Part shown: positions 52,033-61,600 of the stretch, piece by piece
Position numbering within the stretch: position 1 is the first letter of the stretch
Layout of the letters: every line of letters begins with the position of its first letter
Assembly: GCF_008806325.1 (NCBI RefSeq)
Contig: NZ_WACR01000008.1
Location: 1-64,000, forward strand
Direction: 5' to 3'
DNA length: 64,000 bases
From: Salibacter halophilus
Lineage (GTDB): Bacteria > Bacteroidota > Bacteroidia > Flavobacteriales_G > Salibacteraceae
Made by a program: the position numbers and the translations under genes
The notes under the pieces: generated by a model
What the model saw: only the letters and a program-made list of their open reading frames with translations
What the model was told of the DNA's origin: nothing
Databases searched by the model: none

Positions 52033-52725
52033 CTATAAATTGAATTTTTGAGCCAGCTTCTTCATCCCGATGCTGGCTTTTTCTTTGATAACCGTTAGCT
52101 TTGGATTAGGCCAGGGCTCGCCCTGTGGGTCTATATAGTATATTTCGCAGTCTGGATTGCAAACGTCTACCAATCCGGCTGCCGGATAAACCTGAAGTGA
52201 AGTGCCCACTACAATCAAAATTTCTGCTTTTTGTACTTCCTCCATCGCTTCACTCATTGCCGGAACTGCTTCGCCAAACCAAACCACATGAGGCCGTAAT
52301 TGAGAACCATCAGGTGCTTTGTCGCCTAATTTTATATCCTTTCCTTTCAGATCCACAATCACCGTTTCATCAACACTGCTACGGCCTTTGTCCAGTTCTC
52401 CGTGTAAGTGTAGCACTCTTTCAGATCCTGCACGTTCGTGCAAATTGTCAACGTTTTGAGTGATCACGGTTGTGTCAAACTTCGTGTCCAACTCGGCTAT
52501 TTTGTAATGCGCTTCGTTGGGCTCAACCTCATAGAGTTGTCGCCTGCGATGATTGTAGAATTCGAGTACTTTTTTGGGGTTCTGACCAAAAGCTTGTGGA
52601 GTTGCTACTTCTTCAATGCTGTGTTTTTCCCATAAACCACCAGAATCGCGAAATGTACTAATGCCACTTTCAGCGCTCATGCCTGCTCCAGAGAATACAA
52701 CTAGCTTTCTTTTCTTTTCACTCAT
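52033..52725 (-). CDS. NAD-dependent protein deacylase (Sir2 family)
   Basis: Removes acyl groups from lysine using NAD. FSGAGMSAESGISTFR (residues 10-25), TQNVDNLHERAG (about 95) and HLHGEL with the catalytic His (about 113) are present. The YNHRR near residue 57 gives the Y-x-x-R pattern of sirtuins that remove succinyl or malonyl groups. The four zinc-binding Cys of classical sirtuins are absent: the region after HLHGEL has no Cys at all. Such zinc-less forms occur in Bacteroidota. Single gene, divergent from the malic enzyme. Confidence 0.92.
   Translation of the reverse strand: MSEKKRKLVVFSGAGMSAESGISTFRDSGGLWEKHSIEEVATPQAFGQNPKKVLEFYNHRRRQLYEVEPNEAHYKIAELDTKFDTTVITQNVDNLHERAGSERVLHLHGELDKGRSSVDETVIVDLKGKDIKLGDKAPDGSQLRPHVVWFGEAVPAMSEAMEEVQKAEILIVVGTSLQVYPAAGLVDVCNPDCEIYYIDPQGEPWPNPKLTVIKEKASIGMKKLAQKFNL
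52051..52085 (+). terminator. Terminator inside the 3' coding end of the sirtuin gene
   Basis: Stem AGCCAGC / GCTGGCT with a 14-base loop and a T-rich run on the plus strand; it would end the small T9SS gene and lies within the facing sirtuin ORF. Confidence 0.75.
52578..52587 (-). repeat. Dispersed word GGTCAGAACC
   Basis: In the sirtuin gene, read G-Q-N. Confidence 0.85.
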
Positions 52726-52823
52726 GGTGCTAATTTACAAGATGATTGCGAAACACAGAAAACTCTCGTGTTGGTGTGTGATCATTTCTTATTTTTACGC
52801 CCATTTTTGCGAATCTTTTCATT

Positions 52824-55094
52824 ATGGTAAAAATCAGAAAACAAGAAGCACTCGATTATCACTCTGAAGGAAAACCAGGGAAAATTGAGGTGATTCCAAG
52901 CAAGCCGTACAACTCGCAACGCGATCTATCACTCGCGTACTCTCCGGGTGTAGCTGAGCCGTGTAAGGAAATTCATAAAGATCCTGAAACGGTTTTTAAG
53001 TACACGGCTAAAGCAAACTTAGTGGCTGTCATCAGTAATGGTACTGCTGTACTAGGTTTGGGAGATATTGGTCCTGAAGCCTCAAAGCCGGTGATGGAAG
53101 GTAAAGGTTTGCTCTTCAAAATTTTCTCTGATATTGACGTTTTTGACATAGAAGTTGACACGAAAAATGTTGACGAGTTCGTGAAAACGGTCAAAAATAT
53201 TGCACCAACATTTGGAGGAATCAACCTTGAGGATATAAAAGCTCCTGAAGCTTTTGACATTGAACAAAAACTCAAAGAAGAGCTCGATATTCCGGTTATG
53301 CACGATGACCAGCACGGTACTGCAATAATCTCCGGAGCTGCTCTACTCAACGCACTTGAACTGGCCGAGAAAAAAATTGACGAGGTTAAAATCGTGGTGA
53401 ATGGTGCCGGTGCATCAGCCATTTCCTGTGCCAAGCTCTACCAGTCGATGGGTGCAAAGCCAGAAAACATTTTAATGCTTGATAGTAAAGGTGTTATTCG
53501 GTCAGATCGCGATGACTTATCGTCACACAAGCGTCAATTCGCTCGCGATACAAAGCTGGAAACGCTCGAAGATGCCATGAAAGGAGCTGATGTATTCCTC
53601 GGTTTGTCGACCGGAAACATCGTTTCGCAAGCGATGGTAAAAAGCATGGCTGATAATCCGGTTGTGTTTGCGCTCGCTAATCCGGAGCCTGAAATACCAT
53701 ACAACAAAGCAATGGCTGCCCGAAAAGATATTATCATGGCTACCGGGAGATCTGACAATCCCAATCAGGTTAATAACGTACTCGGTTTTCCATTTATCTT
53801 TCGAGGAGCTCTCGATGTTCGCGCAAAAGCGATCAACGAAGAAATGAAACTGGCTGCCGTTCACGCACTGGCAGAGCTCGCAAAAGAAACTGTTCCTGAT
53901 GAGGTGAATGAAGCCTACAACATGCGTGGCTTATCATTTGGGAGAGATTATATTATTCCAAAACCTCTTGATTTTAGATTGATCACTTCAGTGGCTCCTG
54001 CAGTTGCTGAGGCAGCGATCAAGAGCGGTGTGGCTCGCACGAAAATTAAAGACTGGGAAAAGTATCGCGAAGATTTGAGAAGACGTCTCGGGCTCGATAA
54101 TAAATTGGTGAGCAGTATTGTTCAACGTGCCAAGAGCGACCCACAGCGTGTTGTTTTTGCTGAAGCTGATCACTACAAAATATTAAAAGCAGCTCAAATC
54201 ATTAGTGATGAAGGAATCGCTGAACCAATTCTCCTCGGTAAAAAAGAGAAGATAGAATCGATGGCTGAAGAATTTGCTATTGAGATTAGCGACCTTGAAA
54301 TCATCGATCCGCGTGAAAATGATATGCAGGAAAAGCGAGAAGAGTTTGCTGATATCTATTACGAAAAACGCAAGAGAAAAGGAGTTACGTTATACGAGTC
54401 ACAAAAGTTGATGCGTGAACGTAATTATTTTGCTGCGGCAATGGTTGAGACGGGGAATGCAGATGCTGCAATTTCGGGTCTGACCAGAAACTACCCGCAA
54501 ACCATTCGTCCTGCTCTCCAAATGCTGGGCAGAGCTCCGGGAGTTTCAAAAATTGCCGGTATGTTCATCCTCATCACGAAGAGAGGTCCGCTTTTCCTTG
54601 CTGATACAACAGTGAATTACAACCCAACAGCAAGAGAGCTGGCTGATATTGTCGTAATGGTTCATCATGCTGTGAAGAGATTGCGCGTACAGCCGAATAT
54701 CGCAATGCTCAGCTACAGTAACTTTGGCTCGTCAAAAAGCCCTGAAGCAGTGAAGGTGGCTGAAGCAGTAGAAATTCTACATGATGAGCATCCAGAGATA
54801 TTGGTTGATGGAGAAATTCAGGCAAATTTTGCTTTGGACAACGAGTTATCAAAAGAGATTTTTCCATTCTCTCAACTGAAGGATAAAAAAGTAAACACTT
54901 TAATTTTCCCTACGCTTTCAGCAGGGAATATTGCGTATAAATTAATTCAGGACATGGCTGCTTCAGATTCGATAGGGCCAATTCTCCTCGGACTCAAAAA
55001 ACCTTTCCATGTGTTGCAAATGGGGAGCTCAGTCCGTGAGATTGTCAATATGGTAACCATAGCCGCAGCCGAGGCACAAACGCGAAAAATGTAA
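52824..55094 (+). CDS. maeB: NADP-dependent malic enzyme with phosphotransacetylase-like domain
   Basis: Oxidatively decarboxylates malate to pyruvate with NADPH. Residues 1 to about 420 are the malic enzyme, with LAYSPGVAEPCKEI, the metal site VMHDDQHGTAI and the NADP site VVNGAGASAISC. From about 430 to the end is a phosphate acetyltransferase-like domain (VVFAEADHYKILKAA, AAMVETGNADAAISG) that in E. coli MaeB senses acetyl-CoA rather than catalysing. Length of 756 matches the MaeB type. Its stop shares one base with the ruvA start. Confidence 0.95.
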   Translation: MVKIRKQEALDYHSEGKPGKIEVIPSKPYNSQRDLSLAYSPGVAEPCKEIHKDPETVFKYTAKANLVAVISNGTAVLGLGDIGPEASKPVMEGKGLLFKIFSDIDVFDIEVDTKNVDEFVKTVKNIAPTFGGINLEDIKAPEAFDIEQKLKEELDIPVMHDDQHGTAIISGAALLNALELAEKKIDEVKIVVNGAGASAISCAKLYQSMGAKPENILMLDSKGVIRSDRDDLSSHKRQFARDTKLETLEDAMKGADVFLGLSTGNIVSQAMVKSMADNPVVFALANPEPEIPYNKAMAARKDIIMATGRSDNPNQVNNVLGFPFIFRGALDVRAKAINEEMKLAAVHALAELAKETVPDEVNEAYNMRGLSFGRDYIIPKPLDFRLITSVAPAVAEAAIKSGVARTKIKDWEKYREDLRRRLGLDNKLVSSIVQRAKSDPQRVVFAEADHYKILKAAQIISDEGIAEPILLGKKEKIESMAEEFAIEISDLEIIDPRENDMQEKREEFADIYYEKRKRKGVTLYESQKLMRERNYFAAAMVETGNADAAISGLTRNYPQTIRPALQMLGRAPGVSKIAGMFILITKRGPLFLADTTVNYNPTARELADIVVMVHHAVKRLRVQPNIAMLSYSNFGSSKSPEAVKVAEAVEILHDEHPEILVDGEIQANFALDNELSKEIFPFSQLKDKKVNTLIFPTLSAGNIAYKLIQDMAASDSIGPILLGLKKPFHVLQMGSSVREIVNMVTIAAAEAQTRKM
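54476..54485 (-). repeat. Dispersed word GGTCAGACCC
   Basis: In maeB, read G-L-T. The only copy with C at the free position. Confidence 0.85.
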
Positions 55095-55675
55095 TGATTA
55101 CCCATCTAAACGGAACCCTCATTGAGAAAAACCCATCCTACCTTGTTGTTGAATGTAATGGAGTGGGGTACATGGTGCATATCTCGCTCCACACTTATGG
55201 TCAGATCCCAGATAAAGGCCAGTGCAAGGTGTTGACTTATATGCAGGTGAGGGAAGACGAGCACAAACTTTTTGGATTTGCTCAAAACGGAGAGCGTGAA
55301 ATTTTCAAGCAATTGATAAGTGTATCAGGAGTGGGAGCTTCTACAGCTCAAACAATGTTGTCTTCCATGGGCCCCGATCAGGTTACAAATGCAATTCTTA
55401 ACGAAGAAGCCAAAACCCTTCAATCTATTAAGGGGATAGGTGGTAAAACAGCCCAGCGTGTGATTGTCGATTTAAAGGACAAACTCGCCAAGTTAGCAGA
55501 AGAATTAGAATTTTCTGGTTCAGAACACAATACCACAAAACAAGAGGCGTTATCTGCCTTAACCGCGCTCGGATTTGATAGAAAATCAGCTGAGAAATCG
55601 ATAGATAAGGTTCTGAAAAACAGCGATGAACTAAGCGTTGAGGAGTTGGTAAAGCATGCTCTTAAGAGTTTGTAA
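55094..55675 (+). CDS. ruvA: Holliday junction branch migration protein RuvA
   Basis: The junction-binding tetramer partner of RuvB. The OB domain starts MITHLNGTLIEKNPSYLVVE; two helix-hairpin-helix motifs follow in LISVSGVGASTAQ and LQSIKGIGGKTAQRVIVDL; the C-terminal domain III is in EALSALTALGFDRKSAE. Length of 193 is standard. It is coupled to maeB upstream (TAATG) and followed by sprA after 18 bases, an arrangement common in Bacteroidota. Confidence 0.96.
   Translation: MITHLNGTLIEKNPSYLVVECNGVGYMVHISLHTYGQIPDKGQCKVLTYMQVREDEHKLFGFAQNGEREIFKQLISVSGVGASTAQTMLSSMGPDQVTNAILNEEAKTLQSIKGIGGKTAQRVIVDLKDKLAKLAEELEFSGSEHNTTKQEALSALTALGFDRKSAEKSIDKVLKNSDELSVEELVKHALKSL
55199..55208 (+). repeat. 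Dispersed word GGTCAGATCC
   Basis: In ruvA, read G-Q-I. Confidence 0.85.
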
Positions 55676-55693
55676 TCGAAAGCACATTGGGGT

Positions 55694-58600
55694 TTGTTGG
55701 AGAAAATTTCTAGTGAAAATAGAATAAGGCTATTCGTGTTTTTTATCTTTAGCCTAATTGCTGCATTGACTGATGTCGTCAAAGCAGATGATATTCCTAT
55801 GCCCCAGGTTCAGCCTGCTGATAGTAATGATAATGATACTGTTCCCAATCTAAAATATCCCATACAAGATCAAAGCAACACTCCTTTCAATCAGGATTAC
55901 ACCCCAATGGATCTCGATGACCCCAGTAACATTAAAAAGGAGCTGATCTACGACCCTGAAACAGGTAAATATTACTACCGCCAAAAACTGGGTAACAGCC
56001 TCAACTACCGTCCTGAGAACTACATGACCTTTGATGAATACCGAAACTACAAAGACAAGGAAGCTACGAGCAAGTACTGGTCAGATAAGGTTGCAGCCGA
56101 GAATGAGTTCAATAAAGAAGGCGGTTTTGAAGTCCCCGATATTAAGGTAGAAAACAAAACATTTGATCGAATCTTTGGTGGTAACACGATTGATATTAGA
56201 CCATCAGGATCGGCAGAGTTGATCTTTGGTGTCAATGTTTCAAAAACTGAAAACCCCGCTTTGCCAGAACGTCAACGCAGAATATCAACTTTCGATTTTG
56301 ATCAGCGCATTCAGCTCAACGTAATAGGTAACATAGGTGACAAGCTCAAGCTCACAACAAACTACAATACTGAAGCAACTTTTAGTTTTGAAAACCAGGT
56401 AAAACTCGATTACACGGCTTACGAAGACGATATCATTCAAAAAATTGAAGCTGGTAACATTTCAATGCCCTTGAATAGCACCCTAATTCAGGGTTCTCAA
56501 AGTCTTTTCGGATTTAAAACGCAACTCAAATTTGGCCGGTTGACTGTCACGCCATTTTTCTCTCAACAGCGCGGAAAAAAGAAAAACATCACTGTTGAAG
56601 GAGGGGCCCAGGTAACTGAATTTGAAATCAAAGCCGATAATTACGAAGACAACAAACACTTTTTCGTCAGTCACTTTTTTCGAGACAATTATGAAGATGC
56701 AACCAGCAGCCCGCCTTATGTAACGTCAAAAGCTAACATCACTAAAATTGAGGTTTGGGTTACCAATACGAACAATAGAGTTCAAAATGTTCGAAATATC
56801 CTGGCGTTTCAGGATCTCGGTGAATCGAATCGCAACAGACTTTACAATGGCTCAGGAAATATTCAGGTTCTCTCTCAAACAGGTATTGATGATAACAGAG
56901 CCAACTCCCTTTATGAAAATGTGAAAAACGTTCCGCAGGTTCGTCAATTCCTCAACGCTAATCAATACCTCGATGCTCAGGGCTATGAAGCGCGAGTAGA
57001 TTACCACAAAGTTGGCCTGGCCCGCAAACTCGATCAGTCAGAGTTTACTTACCATCCCCAGCTCGGTTACATCTCAGTCAATCAAAAGTTACAGCCCAAT
57101 CAGGTTTTAGCAGTTGCTTTTCAGTACACATACCAGGGAAGAACCTATCAGGTAGGTGAGTTTTCAACTGATGTAAATGGCGATCAGCCACTCATGCTCA
57201 AATTATTGAAAAGTACTGAGCTCAGAACCGATGTTCCGATGTGGGATCTGATGATGAAAAACGTTTACTCACTCAGCGCTTATCAGGTTCAGAGCAATGA
57301 ATTTAAACTCAACGTTTGGTACCTCGACCGCGACAGAGGTGTTGAAACGAATTTTATTGATGATGGTCCGGCTGATGTTAACGGCAGGCCTTTGATTCAG
57401 GTTCTCGGTCTCGATAAATTGGATGTCAACAAAAAACCAAACCCCGATGGTGTTTTCGATTTCCTCACCTTTCAGAACCAGTATGTGCCTACGATTAATC
57501 CTGACAATGGCCGTATTTACTTCCCAACGCTTGAGCCGTTTGGTCAAACTATCAGAGAAAAGATGGGTACTGAAGAACTGGGAGACCTGTACGCTTTTGA
57601 CTCCTTGTATACGGTTCCGAGAGAGATTGCAAAAGTTTCTTTCCCCGATAAAAACCGCTTTACCATTAAAGGTGAGTTCCAGAGTTCATCGAGTAATGAA
57701 ATTGCGCTCAATGCTCTCAACGTGCCTGAGGGATCTGTAAAAGTGACTGCCGGAGGACGCGAGCTGGTGGAAAATCAGGATTACACCGTTGATTATACAC
57801 TCGGTAGAGTGAAAATCTTAAACGAAGGACTTCTTGAAAGTGGAACACCTATCAATATATCGCTTGAGAGTAATGCCTCTTTTAACGTGCAGCAGCAAAC
57901 ATTAATCGGTTCACGATTTGATTACAAGGTGAGTGAAGACCTCATGTTTGGCGGTACAATCATGAATCTGTCAGAACGTCCTGTAACTAGAAAAACAAAC
58001 GTGTATGAAGAGCCAATGTCAAACACGGTTTACGGTCTTGACGGAACGTACAGGACTGATGCTCCTTTTCTAACGAAGTTTGTTGACAACATCCCATTTC
58101 TCGATACAAAAGAAAAATCCACCATACAGGTAAGTGGTGAATTTGCTCAATTACTTCCCGGCCATAACAAGGCAATTGGGGATGAAGGAACATCATACAT
58201 CGATGATTTTGAAGGGAGTCAAACTACAATAGATTTGCGTTCACGTACGATGTGGTCACTTGCCAGTGTCCCGCAAGGTCAGCCAGATCTTTTTCCAGAA
58301 GCTGAATTGACGAATAACCTCGCGACAAACTTCAACCGCGCATTGCTCGCATGGTATACAATTGACCCGTTATTCTGGCGAAACGATGCCCGTACTCCTG
58401 ATCATATTGCCGATGATGAGGATATGCAATCGAACCACTTTATGAGGCAGGTTCCGCTCGATGAGGTTTTCCCTAACAGGCAGGCAGCAAACGCTCAGTT
58501 CAACAATATTCCAACTTTCGATCTCGCTTTTTACCCAAGAGAAAAAGGTCCGTACAATTACGATGTTGATGGAACAGATAGAAACGGCAATCAATACGGT

Positions 58601-61600
58601 TACGGAGTTGAGCAGGGAGCTAATGGAGGTGTTAGATTGAGAAGACCTGAGCGTAGATGGGCCGGGATTCAACGCCCAATTATTCAGCAAGACTTTAACA
58701 GTGCCAATGTCGAGTATATCCAGTTTTGGGTGATGGACCCGTTCAACGAGGATTACGAATACGGATCTGACAATGGTAAACTTTATATCAACCTTGGAAC
58801 TATTTCTGAAGATATTCAAAAAGACGGTCAAATCATCTACGAAAACCTTATCGACACGGAAGACAGGCCGGCTAATCGGGTTCTGACCGAGCAGTACACA
58901 TCAGCTTATGGTCGATTTACTCCTGGACAGCGTTATGTTAACGGATTTGATAATAACCCAGATGCCCGCAGTAACCAGGATATTGGGCTCGATGGTTTGC
59001 GCAACGATGAAGAGCGGGTTTTCTTTGAAAGTTATATCAATGAACTCACCACTCTCATTCCGGGTGCTAATGTGAGTGACCCGTCAAGTGATGATTTCCT
59101 TTATTATCAGGGAGATGGGCTGGATAATCAACAAGCTAATATCCTCGAGCGTTACAAGTATTTCAATAATCACGATGGAAACTCACCAATTGCAGGTCAG
59201 TCAGGAGATGCAGCAATTGGCTCAACTCGTCCTGATGCTGAGGATATCAATGATGACAACAACCTCGATGATATTGAAAACTACTGGCAGTATTCAGTTG
59301 ATATTTCTCAGCAGGAAATAAATCCAAACAATATAGGAGACAATTACATTACAGATATGCTGGAAACAACGGTTACAACCACTAATGGTCAGAGCCGTAA
59401 TATCCGCTGGTACCAGTTCCGTATCCCGCTCGATGAGGGAACGCCAATCGGCAACATTCGTGATTTCCGTTCAATTCGGTTCATGAGGATGTTCATGAGA
59501 GGATTCAGCAATCCGGTTGTAATGCGTTTTGCCAGACTAGAGCTCGTTCGGGGAGAATGGAGACGTTTTGACGGAAGTTTACAGGAGCCCGGTGATTACC
59601 TGGTAGAAGATGAAAATACTGAGTTTGTTGTTCAGGCAGTGAACTTTGAGGAAAACAGTGAGAGAACACCTGTAAATTATGTGATACCGCCAGATATTCA
59701 AAGGGAAATTAATATTGGAACAACGAATCAACAGCAGTTAAACGAGCAGTCATTAGAAGTAGCTGTTTGCGACTTGAAAGACGGAGAAGCGAGAGCAGCT
59801 TATCGTCAAATGGATCTCGACCTTTTGTCTTATGGGAAGATAAAAATGTTTGTTCACGGTGAATCGCGCGATCAGGCTAATCCAATAGAAAATGATGAAG
59901 TGACGGTCTTCATGCGTTTAGGAACCGATTTTGAAAATAACTACTACGAATATGAAATTCCGCTGAAGATTACACCTCCCGGAGTTTACAATTCTGACGA
60001 TGATGCTGCAAAAAGAAGAGTTTGGCCTGAAGCAAACAACTTTGAAGTAGATTTTGACGCATTGAAGCAAGCAAAAACTAATAGGAACAGATCCTCCAAT
60101 AACAATCCTAACACTGTCAACAACCAATCACGATTTGAGTACAATGATGGGAAAGCAACGATTTACGTCAAGGGTAACCCCAACCTTGCTACTGTTAAAA
60201 CCATCATGATCGGTATTCGTAACCCCAAAGCTCAGCCTGGATCTGAAGATGACGGAATGCCAAAATGTGCTACGGTTTGGTTCAATGAGTTGAGGTTGAG
60301 TGAGTTTAACGATCAGGCCGGGTGGGCTGCAATTGGTAGGATGAATGCTCAACTTGCCGATTTTGCAACAGTTGCTGTTTCAGGGCAAATGAGTACCCCG
60401 GGTTGGGGAACTATTGAGCAAAAAGTAAGTGAGAGACAACGAGAGACGATTCAGCAGTTTGATGTTTCATCAAATATGTCGCTCGGTAAATTCTTTGGAA
60501 AGAAATCGGGAATAAAAATTCCGGCTTATGTCGGTTATCAGGAATATGTGAGCCGACCACAATTTGCTCCCCTCGCTCCAGATATCGAATTTGATGATTA
60601 CGTGAATGAATCCTATCCTGATGGAGGTAAACAGGATTCGGTAAGGCGTGTACAGGAAACAAGGCGTATAAGACGAAGTATTAACCTCACGAATGTGAGG
60701 AAAGAAAAGACTAATCCTCAAAAGAAATCGAGGTTTTACGACATCTCTAATTTCTCGGCAACGCTGTCTTATTCTGAGGATTTTGAACGAGATTTCAATA
60801 CTGAATACGACAGAACGAAGCGATACAGGGGAGGTATAACCTATAATCATTCCTTTGATCCTGAAAACATTAAGCCGTTTAATAAGATCAATTTCTTGCG
60901 GAAAAGTAAATACCTGCGGCTCATCAGGGATTTCAATTTCTATTTACTCCCCAAACAGATATCATTCTCAACAAATGTTGACAGGAGGTATAACGAGCGC
61001 AAGGTTCGTAATAACCAACCTGATATCACGGCAGATATGCCTCCATTCTACAACAAATCGTTCAATTGGAATCGCAATTATTCAATGCGCTGGGATCTGA
61101 CCAGATCCTTAAAACTCGATTTCCAGGCAAATAATCAGGCTTTGATTGAAGAGCCAAGAGGTGCTGTGAATAAAGATGTTTACGAAGATCAGTACGATCA
61201 GTGGAAAGATTCTGTTTGGACGGCAATTAAAGACTTTGGAACGAATACGCGATACAACCATCAAATTGGGCTGAACTACAGTTTGCCTTTGAATAAAATT
61301 CCAGCACTCGACTGGATTAACAGTAGCGCTCGATACAACGCAACGTACAACTGGGACAGGGCTCCTTTTGCTGCTGACTCATTAGGTAATACTATTCAGA
61401 ACACACGTCAGGTTTCAATCAATGCCTCGTTCAACTTCCTCTCGCTATACAACAAGGTAAAATTCTTGCGGGAAATCAATAGGAAGGCACAGCTTGCCCA
61501 ACGTGAAAAGCAACGTGATCAACGAGGTGGTGGAAGAAGGCAAACACGAAACGATACAACGGAGAAAAAAGATGACAATAAGCTCTCAATATTAGAGCAT

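Noticed and set aside
2450-61102. Reading the dispersed word as a Chi or KOPS site
   Set aside because: Those are strand-biased along a replichore; here orientation is 15 to 15 in one 64-kb window. It is not excluded if the window spans the origin or terminus, but no origin or dif-like feature was seen.
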